Source: Sneathiella sp.
GTDB lineage: Bacteria > Pseudomonadota > Alphaproteobacteria > Sneathiellales > Sneathiellaceae
Reading direction: 5' to 3'
NCBI RefSeq assembly: GCF_002694385.1
Contig: NZ_NZMB01000011.1
Location: 1-64,000, forward strand
Length of the DNA: 64,000 bases
The notes under the pieces: generated by a model
The model's database searches: none
What the model saw: the letters and a program-made list of their open reading frames with translations, nothing else
Told to the model about the DNA's origin: nothing
In this document: in pieces, positions 42,746 to 52,066 of the stretch
How the letters are laid out: every line of letters starts with the position of its first letter
Numbering within the stretch: the first letter of the stretch is position 1
Translations under genes and position numbers: made by a program

Positions 42746-44355
42746 TGGCGTTCACGGAGCTTACCTTCGACAGCGCCCTCGCGGACCGGATCGCGTGGGA
42801 AAAGGCGGGCGATGCCCGTCCCATTTTCGTGACGGAGGAGGGGGCGGAGATATCGCCGTCCGCCTTTGAGAAGATGGTCGCGGCAAATGCCGCCTGGCTG
42901 GCCTCCCGCGGGGTCGGGGACGGGGACCGGGTCGCGATCTGGCTGTCCAACAAAATCGAATGGATGACGCTGCTGTTCGCCTGCGCCCGCCTCGGCGCGA
43001 TTGCCGCGGCGGTCAATACCCGATATCGCACGGCCGACCTGCACCATATCCTGAAATCAAGCGGCGCCCGGATGCTAATCTTCGAAGGGCGGAACGAATA
43101 TACGGATTTCTATAAGCTGATCTCGGAGCTGGAGTTCACGGACCTGCCGGAGCTGCAAACGCTTGTCTGCCTTGATCATAAAGGCGCGGCGCTGCCGCCG
43201 ATCCATGGGATGCCCATCGACAGCTTTGTGATGGACGACAGCCTGCCCGCCCCGACGGCGGCCGGCACGCCGGACAGCCCGATCCTGCTGTTCACCACCT
43301 CCGGCACCACCAGCGCGCCGAAGCTTGTGGTGCATATCCAGCGGGCGGTGGCTATCCACGCCAATAATTGCGCGACGGCGCTGGGCTTCGATAAAGCGGG
43401 CGCGCGGCTTCTGGCGGTGATGCCCTTTTGCGGGGTGTTCGGCTTAAGCCCGACGCTGGCCGCCATTGCGGGCGGCGCGCCGGTCTATCTCAATACCCGG
43501 TTTGACATTGATCTGTTGATTCGCACGGCAAAAGCCCATGCCATCACGCATCTGTTCGGCAGCGACGAGATGTATCAGCAGATTTGGCGCACGGACCGGA
43601 GCGCCCTTGACCATGCGCGGATATGCGGTTTTGCCTCCTTCACCCCGGGGATGGAGGAAAAGCTGCGCCAGATGGCGACGTCCGGCGTGCCGCTGGTCGG
43701 TTTGTACGGAGCCAGTGAACTGCACGCTATTCTGTCAACGCAGTCCCTGTCTTTGCCGATCGAGCAGCGGTTGCAGGGCGGCGGGGAGTTTGCGGGCGCA
43801 ACGGAAATCCGGGTGCGGAATACGGAAACGGGCGCATTATGCGCCGTCAATGAAGTGGGCGTTCTGGAATTCCGCGCGCCGACGAATTTTATCGGTTACT
43901 TCCGCAATGCGGAGGCCACGAAAAAGGCCATTGATGACGAGGGATATTTCCACAGCAGCGATGTGGGCTTCCTGCGGGAGGATGGCAGTTTTGTCTATAT
44001 GGCCCGCAACGGCGATTTCCTGCGTCTGTCCGGCTTCCTCACCGATCCGAAGGAAATCGAGGAGGTGATCGAGCGGGAGGCGGCGGTTGAAAAATGCCAG
44101 GTGGTCGGCATTGAACATGGCGGCAAGACGCGCCCTGTCGCCTTCGTCATCGCCGCGGAGGGGGCAAGCCCGCCGGACGGAGAGGAGATCATCCGCAATG
44201 CGGCGGCCGTGCTGGCCCATTACAAGGTGCCGCTCGCGGTGATTGCCCTTGACGCCTTTCCGACCACGGAAAGCGCCAACGGCCTGAAAATCCAGAAGAC
44301 GAAACTGCGCGATCTGGCGATCCGCCATTGCCGGGAGAATTTGCCCGCAAGCTGA
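42745..44355 (+). CDS. acyl-CoA synthetase coupled to the liv operon
   Basis: A 536-residue ANL ligase. P-loop FTTSGTTSAPKLVVH is normal. Later motifs are divergent: LYGASELH replaces the GxTE loop, HSSDVGFLREDG the TGD motif, and the C-terminal lysine region reads SANGLKIQKTKL, with an extra Leu inside the usual G-K. The substrate pocket is therefore likely unusual. Translation is coupled to livF by TGATG, suggesting that imported acid is immediately converted to its CoA ester. Confidence 0.87.
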   Translation: MAFTELTFDSALADRIAWEKAGDARPIFVTEEGAEISPSAFEKMVAANAAWLASRGVGDGDRVAIWLSNKIEWMTLLFACARLGAIAAAVNTRYRTADLHHILKSSGARMLIFEGRNEYTDFYKLISELEFTDLPELQTLVCLDHKGAALPPIHGMPIDSFVMDDSLPAPTAAGTPDSPILLFTTSGTTSAPKLVVHIQRAVAIHANNCATALGFDKAGARLLAVMPFCGVFGLSPTLAAIAGGAPVYLNTRFDIDLLIRTAKAHAITHLFGSDEMYQQIWRTDRSALDHARICGFASFTPGMEEKLRQMATSGVPLVGLYGASELHAILSTQSLSLPIEQRLQGGGEFAGATEIRVRNTETGALCAVNEVGVLEFRAPTNFIGYFRNAEATKKAIDDEGYFHSSDVGFLREDGSFVYMARNGDFLRLSGFLTDPKEIEEVIEREAAVEKCQVVGIEHGGKTRPVAFVIAAEGASPPDGEEIIRNAAAVLAHYKVPLAVIALDAFPTTESANGLKIQKTKLRDLAIRHCRENLPAS

Positions 44356-44364
44356 CGGGGGAAT

Positions 44365-45591
44365 TTATCGGATGCCGAGATACTGCGCGATGCCGTCCGC
44401 CGCGACGGCGCCGGTGGCGAAGCAGCCCTGCAACAGGTAGCCGCCTGTCGGCGCCTCCCAATTCAGCATTTCGCCCGCGACGAAATGCCCTGCCGTGCCC
44501 CTGATCATCAGATCGTCGGTGAGATTGGCGAATTTCACGCCACCGGCGGAGGAAATGGCGCGGGCGATGCCCTGCATGCCGGTGAGCGGGACGGGAAGCG
44601 CCTTGATGAGCCTGCCCAGCCGGTTGGCGTCATCGAAATCGGATTTATCGGCAAATTCATGCAAGAGCGCGATGTGCAGCGGCGACAGATTGAGCATCTT
44701 GCGCAGGAAATTGGCGCGGGACATTTTTCCGCGCGGGCGGGAAAGCTGACCAATTATGTCGTCTGCGGACGCGGCGGGCTTCAGATCCAGCGTCACGGCA
44801 ACGGGGGCGGCGGTTGCCAGCGCCTCGCGCAGCGGCTTGCTGAGCGCATATATCGCCCCGCCCTCAAGCCCCGCCCGGGTTACGACCAGATCGCCGGGGA
44901 TTGATCGCCGGTCAAAGGAAATCGCGATATTCTTGAGCGGGCTGCCTTCGAACTTACCGAGGAAGAAATCACTCCAACCCACAGTGAAGCCGCAATTGCT
45001 GGGGGCGAGGGGGGCGATGTCGAGACCGCGCGCGGCCAGCGGCGAAATCCATGCCGCGTCGGAGCCGAGATGGGCATAACTGCCACCGCCCATGGCGTAG
45101 AGAATGGCGTCCGCCGCAAATTCACTCTGGCTGTTGCCATCGGTGCGGAATATGAGGCGGTTGGTATCTGTGGTGCCGATCCATGAATGACGCAGGTGAA
45201 ATTGCACCTGCCGCTGATCAAGAAGCCGGAGCCAGGCCCGCAGCAGCGGCGTTGCCTTCAGCCCCACGGGAAAGACCCGCCCGCTGGAGCCCTTGAAGGT
45301 CTCAATGCCGAGCGAGGTGGCCCAGCCGATCATATCGTCCGGTGAAAAGCGCTTCAGATATGTCGCAAAACGGGCGGAATTCTCCGCATATTTTTCGGCG
45401 AAGCCTGCGATATTTTCCGAATGGGTCAGGTTCAGCCCGCCGCGCCCCGCAATCAGGAATTTTCGGGCGACAGACGGCTTGTGATCAAACACATGAACAG
45501 CCAGACCGGCATGCGTGCTCAAGGTTTCGGCGGCCATCAACCCGGCCGGTCCGGCCCCGACAATGGCCACGGTTTTTCTGCGGTCTGTCAC
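44365..45591 (-). CDS. HI0933/BaiN-like flavoprotein
   Basis: A 408-residue NAD(P)/FAD-dependent oxidoreductase. The FAD-binding motif is IVGAGPAGLMAAETLS near residue 10, followed by the BaiN/HI0933 motif KFLIAGRGGLNLTHSE. The C-terminal GEMLNWEAPTGGYLLQGCFATG closes the FAD domain. Relatives reduce C=C bonds of bile acids or have no known substrate. It stands alone, converging with the ligase gene at a 9-bp gap. Confidence 0.9.
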   Translation of the reverse strand: MTDRRKTVAIVGAGPAGLMAAETLSTHAGLAVHVFDHKPSVARKFLIAGRGGLNLTHSENIAGFAEKYAENSARFATYLKRFSPDDMIGWATSLGIETFKGSSGRVFPVGLKATPLLRAWLRLLDQRQVQFHLRHSWIGTTDTNRLIFRTDGNSQSEFAADAILYAMGGGSYAHLGSDAAWISPLAARGLDIAPLAPSNCGFTVGWSDFFLGKFEGSPLKNIAISFDRRSIPGDLVVTRAGLEGGAIYALSKPLREALATAAPVAVTLDLKPAASADDIIGQLSRPRGKMSRANFLRKMLNLSPLHIALLHEFADKSDFDDANRLGRLIKALPVPLTGMQGIARAISSAGGVKFANLTDDLMIRGTAGHFVAGEMLNWEAPTGGYLLQGCFATGAVAADGIAQYLGIR

Positions 45592-45702
45592 TGGCGCGCC
45601 CTGTCTGTGTGGTGTGTGCAGGAGTGTTATCGTGAAAGGGGCGGGCGATCAAGGCGGAATGATGCCGGGCATCCCCGGCGGCTAATTAATGCAGACAGGA
45701 TA

Positions 45703-45730
45703 ACAGGCGCGACCCGAAAGCCGCGCCTGT
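45703..45730 (-). terminator. hairpin after the DUF4394 gene
   Basis: ACAGGCGCG (45703-45711) pairs with CGCGCCTGT (45722-45730), 9 bp, loop of 10 nt. It lies 17 bp past the minus-strand stop at 45747. No clear T tract, so the terminator role is likely but not certain. Confidence 0.6.
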
Positions 45731-45746
45731 CGGTAGAGACCCGTCT

Positions 45747-46526
45747 TTACATCTTCGGCAGAACGGTAATATCGCGGATTTCCCCGGGGGCACCCGTGAC
45801 CATGCCGGTGCTTGTCGCCTTGCCGGTTTCCAGATCCACGCTGTAGAGCGTATTCTGGTTGACGAGCCAGGCCATATTCTTCATGTCCTTCGTTGTCTGA
45901 ACATCAAAGGCATAGGCGCCGGAGCCTTCAAAGCCGAACTTGCCGATGGCGGCCAGGGTGCCGTCGTTGGGCGATGTCTGACGGATCAGCGCGCCGATCG
46001 TGGCATCCACATCATACATGGCGGTCTTTTCCGGCTTGCCATAGCTGTTGATATAGGCGGCGGCAACGATTTCCGGCATTTCCCCCTTGTGCATATCGCC
46101 TTCCTGATAGGCGAGGCTGCCATCAACCGTGACGGCACCTGTATCGACATCAACGCGGTGGTTTGTCGTGCCGGTCATATAGCGGAGTTTATCCGCGGCC
46201 GGATTGAAATCGACGATGACGGCCTTGCCATCCATGGGCAGCGGCTTGTCCATCTTGGAAAGCTCGGTCGCGGCGCCGGATTTCATGTCGATGGTGACAA
46301 CAACGTTATCCGGGGTGACGCCGATCAGGGTCCAGTTGGACGGGCGCACATCAATGCCGACCAGGCTGTCGACGCCGGTTACCTCCATGGTGGCGGAGAC
46401 GGCAAGTGTGTCCGTATCGAACATCACCAGCGTCTTGTCGCCCACCAGCCCGACCGCGGGCGCGGCGGCGGCGGCGGAAATTGAAGCGGCGAGAGCGGCG
46501 GACGTTGCAATTGTCATACGTAACAT
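45747..46526 (-). CDS. exported DUF4394 protein
   Basis: A 259-residue protein with a signal peptide (cleavage near AAAAAP). Repeated beta-rich segments (VGLVGDKTLVMFDTDT, GIDVRPSNWTLIGVT, VDFNPAADKLRYMTG, HRVDVDTGAVTVDGSLAY) form the DUF4394 propeller-like pattern. It is divergent from an ECF sigma/anti-sigma pair, a neighbourhood in which DUF4394 genes commonly occur, and may be its target. Function unknown. Confidence 0.87.
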   Translation of the reverse strand: MLRMTIATSAALAASISAAAAAPAVGLVGDKTLVMFDTDTLAVSATMEVTGVDSLVGIDVRPSNWTLIGVTPDNVVVTIDMKSGAATELSKMDKPLPMDGKAVIVDFNPAADKLRYMTGTTNHRVDVDTGAVTVDGSLAYQEGDMHKGEMPEIVAAAYINSYGKPEKTAMYDVDATIGALIRQTSPNDGTLAAIGKFGFEGSGAYAFDVQTTKDMKNMAWLVNQNTLYSVDLETGKATSTGMVTGAPGEIRDITVLPKM

Positions 46527-46715
46527 GTGAGAACCTTTCTATCGTTCAGTTGTTATCATGAAGAGCGACACATTCGGGCGGCTCTGATGGGAAGACACGG
46601 CAGGGACGGATTTGGATGCAAAAAAAATAAAAATTTATTTTTTCTTGAAATTTTAGGACCATTTAAGGGCATACTGATGTTGAACTGAATAAGCTCTCCA
46701 ACCCGGGATAATGAT
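46527..46715. promoter_or_regulatory. divergent region, DUF4394 / ECF sigma
   Basis: 189 bp. An all-AT hairpin lies near 46622-46643 (AAAAAATAAA / TTTATTTTTT). The sigma start is GTG 46716. Sigma-specific promoter motifs could not be assigned with confidence. Confidence 0.4.
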
Positions 46716-47279
46716 GTGACCGACGCCGCCAGTTCTGAAATCTGCTCCGTTGAGGAGGCTGTCGGCATGTGCGCGGCAGGCGATAAACGCGGCATTGACA
46801 GGCTCCTCGGTGAGGAAGGCGGGCGCCTGCTCGGCGTTGCCATGCGCATGCTGACGCGCCGGGACCTGGCGGAAGAGGCCGTGCAGGACACAATGGTGCA
46901 GGTGTGGCGCAAGGCGGCGCAATACCGGGCCGATACCGGCTCGGCCAAAGGGTGGCTCTATGCCATCTTGCGCAACCGGTGCCGCAATATTCTGCGCGAT
47001 GAGGCCCGCCTGATGACCTTGTCCCCGGATGAATTGACGGCCGTGCAGGATGCCCGGCAGGAGAGTGTGCCGCTGGAAGGCTGGGAAATGCTGTCCGGGC
47101 CGACGAAGCTGAAGGATTGTCTGGCCCTGCTGGATGCCTCCGGACGGGAGGCGATATTGCTGGCGCATGTCGCTGGCTTCACCCATGGCGAAATATCGGC
47201 GCGGCTGAAAGTGCCGCTCGGGACGGTGAAATCCTGGGTCCGGCGCAGCCTTGTGTCCTTGCGGGGGTGCCTGTCATGA
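46716..47279 (+). CDS. ECF sigma factor (RpoE/SigK type)
   Basis: A 187-residue sigma factor. Region 2 is DLAEEAVQDTMVQVWRKAAQYRADTGSAKGWLYAILRNRCRN and region 4 ILLAHVAGFTHGEISARLKVPLGTVKSWVRRSL. Its stop overlaps the anti-sigma start (ATGA). The GTG start at 46716 is the first in-frame start after the AT-rich leader. Confidence 0.92.
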   Translation: MTDAASSEICSVEEAVGMCAAGDKRGIDRLLGEEGGRLLGVAMRMLTRRDLAEEAVQDTMVQVWRKAAQYRADTGSAKGWLYAILRNRCRNILRDEARLMTLSPDELTAVQDARQESVPLEGWEMLSGPTKLKDCLALLDASGREAILLAHVAGFTHGEISARLKVPLGTVKSWVRRSLVSLRGCLS

Positions 47280-47995
47280 ACATGGACAAAGACAATCTCG
47301 CCCGCCTCGCCGATGAATATGTGCTCGGCCTGCTGGAACCGCTGGAGGCAGAAGCGGTTGAAACCGAGATGCAGACGAATATCGAGCTGGCAAAGGCGGT
47401 CGGACACGCGCGGGATCGCTTCCTGCCGCTCGATATGACCGCCCCGGAGGCGGTGCTGCGGGACGGTTTTGCAGAGACGGTGAAGCAGTCCCTCGACGCC
47501 GATCCTGGTCCGGAGACCCGCGCGCCGAAAGTGGTGCCCATGACAACGCGCGGGAAAAAATCCTCCTGGCTGTCGCGGCAGGTGTTCTGGCCAGCGGCGG
47601 CCGCGGCGGCAATCGGCATCATCATCGGCAGCTATCTGCCGTTCAACAAGCCCGATCCGGTCGTGGTGGCCGTGCTGCTGGATGCGAACGGCGTCGCCCA
47701 GGCAATTGTCGAGGATTACGGAAACTCAACGGCGCAAATCAGGTTCGTCTCGGATGTTGACGTCCCGGCCGACAAGACATTGCAGCTCTGGACCCTGCCG
47801 TCGCCGGAAACGGGGCCGGTCTCGCTCGGTATTCTGCCGGGGGTCAGGCCTGCGGTCGTGGACGGGCCGGATCTGCCGCAGCCGAAGCCGCAGCAGCTTT
47901 ACGAGGTGACGCTGGAACCGCTTGGCGGCTCTCCCACCGGCAAGCCGACCGGTCCCATCCTTGGCAAGGGACTGGCGGTATTGCAGAAGAGCTGA
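47276..47995 (+). CDS. RskA-type membrane anti-sigma factor
   Basis: A 239-residue protein. The N-terminal sigma-binding segment is LARLADEYVLGLLEPLEAEAVETEM, without the zinc-binding HxxxCxxC of classic ZAS domains. One membrane helix lies at about 102-122. The periplasmic RskA domain (DVPADKTLQLWTLP, LGILPGVRP, YEVTLEPLGGSPTGKPTGPI) is followed by the C-terminus. It should hold the partner sigma inactive at the membrane. Confidence 0.92.
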   Translation: MNMDKDNLARLADEYVLGLLEPLEAEAVETEMQTNIELAKAVGHARDRFLPLDMTAPEAVLRDGFAETVKQSLDADPGPETRAPKVVPMTTRGKKSSWLSRQVFWPAAAAAAIGIIIGSYLPFNKPDPVVVAVLLDANGVAQAIVEDYGNSTAQIRFVSDVDVPADKTLQLWTLPSPETGPVSLGILPGVRPAVVDGPDLPQPKPQQLYEVTLEPLGGSPTGKPTGPILGKGLAVLQKS

Positions 47996-48008
47996 GCGGC
48001 GTTCCCGA

Positions 48009-48722
48009 TCAGAAACCGATGGTGAGGGAAACGCCGAGGCTGGCGCGCCAGACATCCTCGATTTCATAGGGATTGATAGAGGTCACGCCAAGGTTTCCGC
48101 TTCTTGTATTGCCGGTTTTAAAGTCCCCGGAATAGGCAAACAGGGCGTCCAGCCCCAAAGCGATATTGTCGCGGGCATGATAGCGGAGCCCGGCGCCAAT
48201 CTGCGCAACGGGGCTGATTTTTGTCTCGTCCTGCACATCGGAAATAAAAACTCCCGATGGATTATCGGTTTCGGTGATACCTGACAAGCTGTTGAACGTC
48301 AGCCCGAGCCCCAGCGTGCCCCGGACGGCGAGCCTATTCGACAGCGGATGGTCATAGGCGATGTTGCCCATCACCACATTGCTGATGGCAGTTCCCTCAT
48401 ATTTCGAGGAACCGCCAAACAGCGGGAAATCCGCTGTCCAGCTTATGTCGCCCCGGATATGCTGATAGCTGAGAGAAGTTGATACGGCCGGGGTGAACCG
48501 GTAGCCGACATGACCGCCCGCGCCGATTGTGTTGCCGAAATCGACATCATGGGCAACGCCGCCCCCGGCAACGGGCGCGCCGCCATTGGTGGTATCGGAT
48601 GATCCCCCCGCCACGCCGCCGAGCACATCCAGACCGGCAAAAAAGCCCGTCTCATCCGCCAGCACCGCCGCCGGAGAGGTCACTAAAAACATAAAAACCG
48701 AAAGGGACAGAAACCGTTTCAT
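48009..48722 (-). CDS. outer-membrane beta-barrel protein (Msp4/OMP-like)
   Basis: A 237-residue exported protein with a signal peptide (cleavage near VLADE). Alternating strands typical of an eight-stranded barrel are seen, such as GGHVGYRFTPAVSTSLSYQHIRGDISW, NIALGLDALFAYSGDF and a terminal SLGVSLTIGF ending in Phe, the barrel-assembly signal. It converges on the anti-sigma gene with 13 bp between stops. Possibly a surface antigen or small porin. Confidence 0.82.
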   Translation of the reverse strand: MKRFLSLSVFMFLVTSPAAVLADETGFFAGLDVLGGVAGGSSDTTNGGAPVAGGGVAHDVDFGNTIGAGGHVGYRFTPAVSTSLSYQHIRGDISWTADFPLFGGSSKYEGTAISNVVMGNIAYDHPLSNRLAVRGTLGLGLTFNSLSGITETDNPSGVFISDVQDETKISPVAQIGAGLRYHARDNIALGLDALFAYSGDFKTGNTRSGNLGVTSINPYEIEDVWRASLGVSLTIGF

Positions 48723-48789
48723 CACAACACCTGATCGTATGATCTGTGATAAGCCTCCCATTTTAATGTTAATGAGCCCTTAAAAACCG

Positions 48790-48815
48790 TAAAAAATCAC
48801 CCTCCATGAGGAGGG
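48790..48815 (-). terminator. terminator after the second liv operon
   Basis: CCCTCC-ATGA-GGAGGG (48800-48815) is followed, on the minus strand, by TGATTTTTTAC (A run at 48791-48796). Position: 100 bp past the binding-protein stop at 48916. Confidence 0.75.
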
Positions 48816-48860
48816 CAGATCCCGTTACGCAGATCAAGTATCAAGTTTCCGGATTGTCGC

Positions 48861-48899
48861 GCCGGTCTCCATCCGCAGAGGCGGCGGACGGAGACCGGC
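48861..48899. repeat. strong 16-bp hairpin
   Basis: GCCGGTCTCCATCCGC (48861-48876) pairs with GCGGACGGAGACCGGC (48884-48899) with one mismatch (a G-U pair when read in RNA) around a 7-nt loop. It starts 17 bp past the stop of the minus-strand binding-protein gene, ahead of the T-tailed terminator at 48790. It may stabilise the 3' end of the mRNA or act as a first terminator. Confidence 0.7.
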
Positions 48900-48915
48900 G
48901 CACGGATGTTGTGTA

Positions 48916-50082
48916 TCAGAAGTCTGTCAGGGGGACAAATTTCTTGTTGGCGACATCGCTCATGATCATGCGCACTTGCTGGTTCGTGAAGCGGACGCCC
49001 TTTCCAAAGGAAACCGGCCCCATCAGACCGCCGGTATCAAAGTCCTTGATCTCCTCCATCTTGGCAATAAAGCACTCGCGGGTAAGATCATCGCCGCAGT
49101 TTCGGATCGCCTCGAAAGTCAGCTGCATGCCGACATAGGAGCTGACTGAGTATCTGTTGAGCTTTTCAATCTGCTCGGCGCTCAGGTATTTTTTGGCCTT
49201 TTCAACGAAGGCCTGACCGGCGGGTTCATCCAGGGTGGCGACATAATCCACCGTGATCAGACCTTGACCCGCTTCGCCCACAAGATCCTGGACAATGGGC
49301 AGCCGCCCTGTCCATAAAGTGCCCGCATAAATATCAAGGCCAAGCTTATGTGCCTCCTTGGCCATGGCGACCACTTCAGAGATGATCCCGCCGTTCAGCA
49401 TGGCCGTCGCCCCGGCCTCTTTCACCCGCAGCATCTCAGCCGAGAAATCCTTCTGGCCCCGCTTGTATTTAAGCTGGACAACCGTTTCCAGACCCATCTC
49501 TTCGGCGACGGCATCATAGCCTGTCCGAAGCTCCGTGCCATATTCGTCGTCCTGCGTGACGGTTGCCCATTTTGCGCCCTTCTTCTGGGTTGCCATATAG
49601 CGGATCATCTCCCGGACGCCGTTCGTATAGCTTTGCCCGACGACAAAGACGTTATGGCGTGGCGGGGTATATTGGGCGGTCGCGGGCGCATGGGCGTTGA
49701 CGAGGGGAATATTATCCTCTCCCAGAACCTCCATGACGGCAAGGGTATGGGATGTGCCCGAGCTGTTGGTGAAGGCAAAGACATTATCGACATTGATCAG
49801 CTTGATCGCCGCCTGCACGGATCTTGATGGAACATAGCCATCATCTTCGCGGATAACGGCAATTTTCCGGCCGTTGATGCCGCCCGCCGCGTTGACTTCC
49901 TCGACGGCGATGACGGAGCCGAGCATCTCAGCAATCCCGATCAAGCTTGGCGGCCCGGTCAGGGGAACCACCTCCCCCAGGGTTATCGTGTCATCCGTCA
50001 CGCCCGGTGTATCGGCCCAGCTATTGGGTGCGGTCAAGAGTGCGCTTGCCGCGGCAAGGGCAATAAGCAGCTTTTTCCTCAT
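48916..50082 (-). CDS. LIV-type ABC transporter substrate-binding protein
   Basis: A 388-residue binder with a signal peptide cleaved near NSWADT. VTDDTITLGEVVPLTGPPSLIGIAEMLGSVIAVEEVNAAGGING is the type I opening. Last gene of the second liv operon. GGGAG supports ATG 50082. Clearly different from the binder at 38329, so the ligand differs. Confidence 0.92.
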   Translation of the reverse strand: MRKKLLIALAAASALLTAPNSWADTPGVTDDTITLGEVVPLTGPPSLIGIAEMLGSVIAVEEVNAAGGINGRKIAVIREDDGYVPSRSVQAAIKLINVDNVFAFTNSSGTSHTLAVMEVLGEDNIPLVNAHAPATAQYTPPRHNVFVVGQSYTNGVREMIRYMATQKKGAKWATVTQDDEYGTELRTGYDAVAEEMGLETVVQLKYKRGQKDFSAEMLRVKEAGATAMLNGGIISEVVAMAKEAHKLGLDIYAGTLWTGRLPIVQDLVGEAGQGLITVDYVATLDEPAGQAFVEKAKKYLSAEQIEKLNRYSVSSYVGMQLTFEAIRNCGDDLTRECFIAKMEEIKDFDTGGLMGPVSFGKGVRFTNQQVRMIMSDVANKKFVPLTDF

Positions 50083-50147
50083 CTCAAATCTCCCTGTTGT
50101 TAACCTGTTTGCGGCCCCCACATTCGGTGCCCCGGGGTATCCGCGCA

Positions 50148-51194
50148 TCAATGGGAAAGCGGCCAGTTAAGCCAATACCGTTTGATATCACGCCACTTCC
50201 CTACTATTCCGTCGGGTTCGTAACGGAGGAACACAACAATCACCAGGCCATAGATGACCCCTTTAATCTCCAGCGCGTTCGTGGACAGCAAATTCTTGAG
50301 CGTGCCGCCCAGGACATCGAACATGATCCGGGCAATCTCCGGCAGGGCGACCATGAAGGCGGTGCCGAGCAGCGATCCGGCGATGGTGCCGAGCCCGCCG
50401 ACGATAATCATGGAGATGGATTCGATGCTCAGCAGAAAGTCGAAATTATCGACATTGATGAAGCGGACCCGGTAGGAAAACAGAGCCCCCGCGACGCCGA
50501 TATAAAAAGAACTCAGCATGAACGCGAGAAGCTTGTAGCGCACCAGATCCACGCCCATGGCCTTCGCCGCAATGTCATGCTGGCGAATGGCGTTGAAGGC
50601 CCGCCCGATCCGGCTGCGCATGATGTTGATTGTGGCGAGGGTGAACAGGGCGGCAAAGCCCAGCATCAGATAATAGAGCGATATTTCCGATTTGAAGGTA
50701 TAGCCAAAAATGGCGGCGCGGCTGACAAGGATCCCGGCGGAACCATGGGTCAGCCATTCCATCTCCAGAATCACCTGGTTTATGATGACCGAGAAAGCCA
50801 GCGTGGTAATGGCGAGATAAAGCCCCTTGAGGCGCAGCGACGGGATGCCGACCAGCAGGCTGACGGCGGCGGCCATCAAGCCGGAACATATGATTGCCCC
50901 GAGGGTCGGCCAGCCGTAATCCGAGACAAGAATGGCATTCGTATAGGCCCCGACGGCAAGAAATCCGGAGAAGCCGAGAGAAATCAACCCGGCGTTTCCG
51001 GTCAGCATATTCAGCCCCAGGACGCCAATCGCCATGATGCAGATCATCACGCCGAAAGAGAGAACATATGTATTGACCATGAACGGAAAGGCAATCAATG
51101 CCATGATCAGGACCAGTGTGGCGAACATCACCAGACGCGAATCCGTCATCGCCAGAAGCTGGCTGTATGTCTCTTTGTAATTACCGCTGCGCAT
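50148..51194 (-). CDS. LIV-type ABC permease, LivM-like
   Basis: A 348-residue permease. GVLGLNMLTGNAGLISLGFSGFLAVGAYTNAIL is the LivM signature, the coupling loop is GGLGTIAGSLLGTAFMVALPEI, and FLRYEPDGIVGKWRDIKRYW ends the chain. One-base overlap with livH. Confidence 0.92.
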   Translation of the reverse strand: MRSGNYKETYSQLLAMTDSRLVMFATLVLIMALIAFPFMVNTYVLSFGVMICIMAIGVLGLNMLTGNAGLISLGFSGFLAVGAYTNAILVSDYGWPTLGAIICSGLMAAAVSLLVGIPSLRLKGLYLAITTLAFSVIINQVILEMEWLTHGSAGILVSRAAIFGYTFKSEISLYYLMLGFAALFTLATINIMRSRIGRAFNAIRQHDIAAKAMGVDLVRYKLLAFMLSSFYIGVAGALFSYRVRFINVDNFDFLLSIESISMIIVGGLGTIAGSLLGTAFMVALPEIARIMFDVLGGTLKNLLSTNALEIKGVIYGLVIVVFLRYEPDGIVGKWRDIKRYWLNWPLSH

Positions 51195-52066
51195 CAGACT
51201 CTTTCTATTTCTGGTTCGCCAAACAAGCCGTAGGGTCGCACCATCAGAACCAGAATGATGACGACAAATCCGGAAACGCTTTTCAGGCCGGTGCTCAGAT
51301 ATCCGCCCGTCAGATTTTCCACGACGCCGATAATCAGCCCGCCAAATCCCGAGCCCAGAACCGAATCCAACCCACCCAGGATTGCGGCGGGAAACGCATT
51401 GAGACCCATGGCGGAAATTGTCGGATCGAGATCATAAATGCTGGCGAACAGGACCCCGGCGATCCCGGCGATGATGGAGGACAAAGCCCATGCCACGGCA
51501 TACACATGCTTGATGCGGATGCCCATCAGCAGCGCGACCGTTTCCTTGTTGGCGACGGCGCGCATGGCGATGCCGATACGCGAATACCGGAAGAAACTCC
51601 AGAAGGCGGCCATCAGCACAAGATAGGTGATGAACGCGACGATCTGCGAGGGGTAGAGACGGATGCCGCTTATCTCGATGACCTGCTCGGACAGGCTGGT
51701 GACAAATTCATGGGGAAAGGCATCCCACAGCAGCACGACGAGCGAGCGGATAAAGACGGCGAGGCCAATGGTCACCATGACGGTTGCGAAGACCGGCTCG
51801 CCAATCATCGGCCGGATGAACAGGAACTCTACGATCAGGCCGACAATCATGCCGATCATGATCGTCGCCGGGATCAGCAGCCAGAACGGCATGTCGATCA
51901 GCGTGGTCAGCGTGTAGGCGATATAGGCGACGAGCATCAACACTTCGCCCTGTGCGAAATTGACGACGCCGGTGGCCTTGTAAATCATGGCAAAGCCCAT
52001 GGCGATAATACCGTAGAGCGCGCCCACCATGAGCCCGGAGATGACAAGATCCAGGAAATAATCCAT
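51194..52066 (-). CDS. LIV-type ABC permease, LivH-like
   Basis: A 290-residue permease. GLMVGALYGIIAMGFAMIYKATGVVNFAQGEVLML is the LivH start and GLDSVLGSGFGGLIIGVVENL the coupling loop. Single-base overlaps on both sides place it between livM and the ligase in one transcript. Confidence 0.93.
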   Translation of the reverse strand: MDYFLDLVISGLMVGALYGIIAMGFAMIYKATGVVNFAQGEVLMLVAYIAYTLTTLIDMPFWLLIPATIMIGMIVGLIVEFLFIRPMIGEPVFATVMVTIGLAVFIRSLVVLLWDAFPHEFVTSLSEQVIEISGIRLYPSQIVAFITYLVLMAAFWSFFRYSRIGIAMRAVANKETVALLMGIRIKHVYAVAWALSSIIAGIAGVLFASIYDLDPTISAMGLNAFPAAILGGLDSVLGSGFGGLIIGVVENLTGGYLSTGLKSVSGFVVIILVLMVRPYGLFGEPEIERV

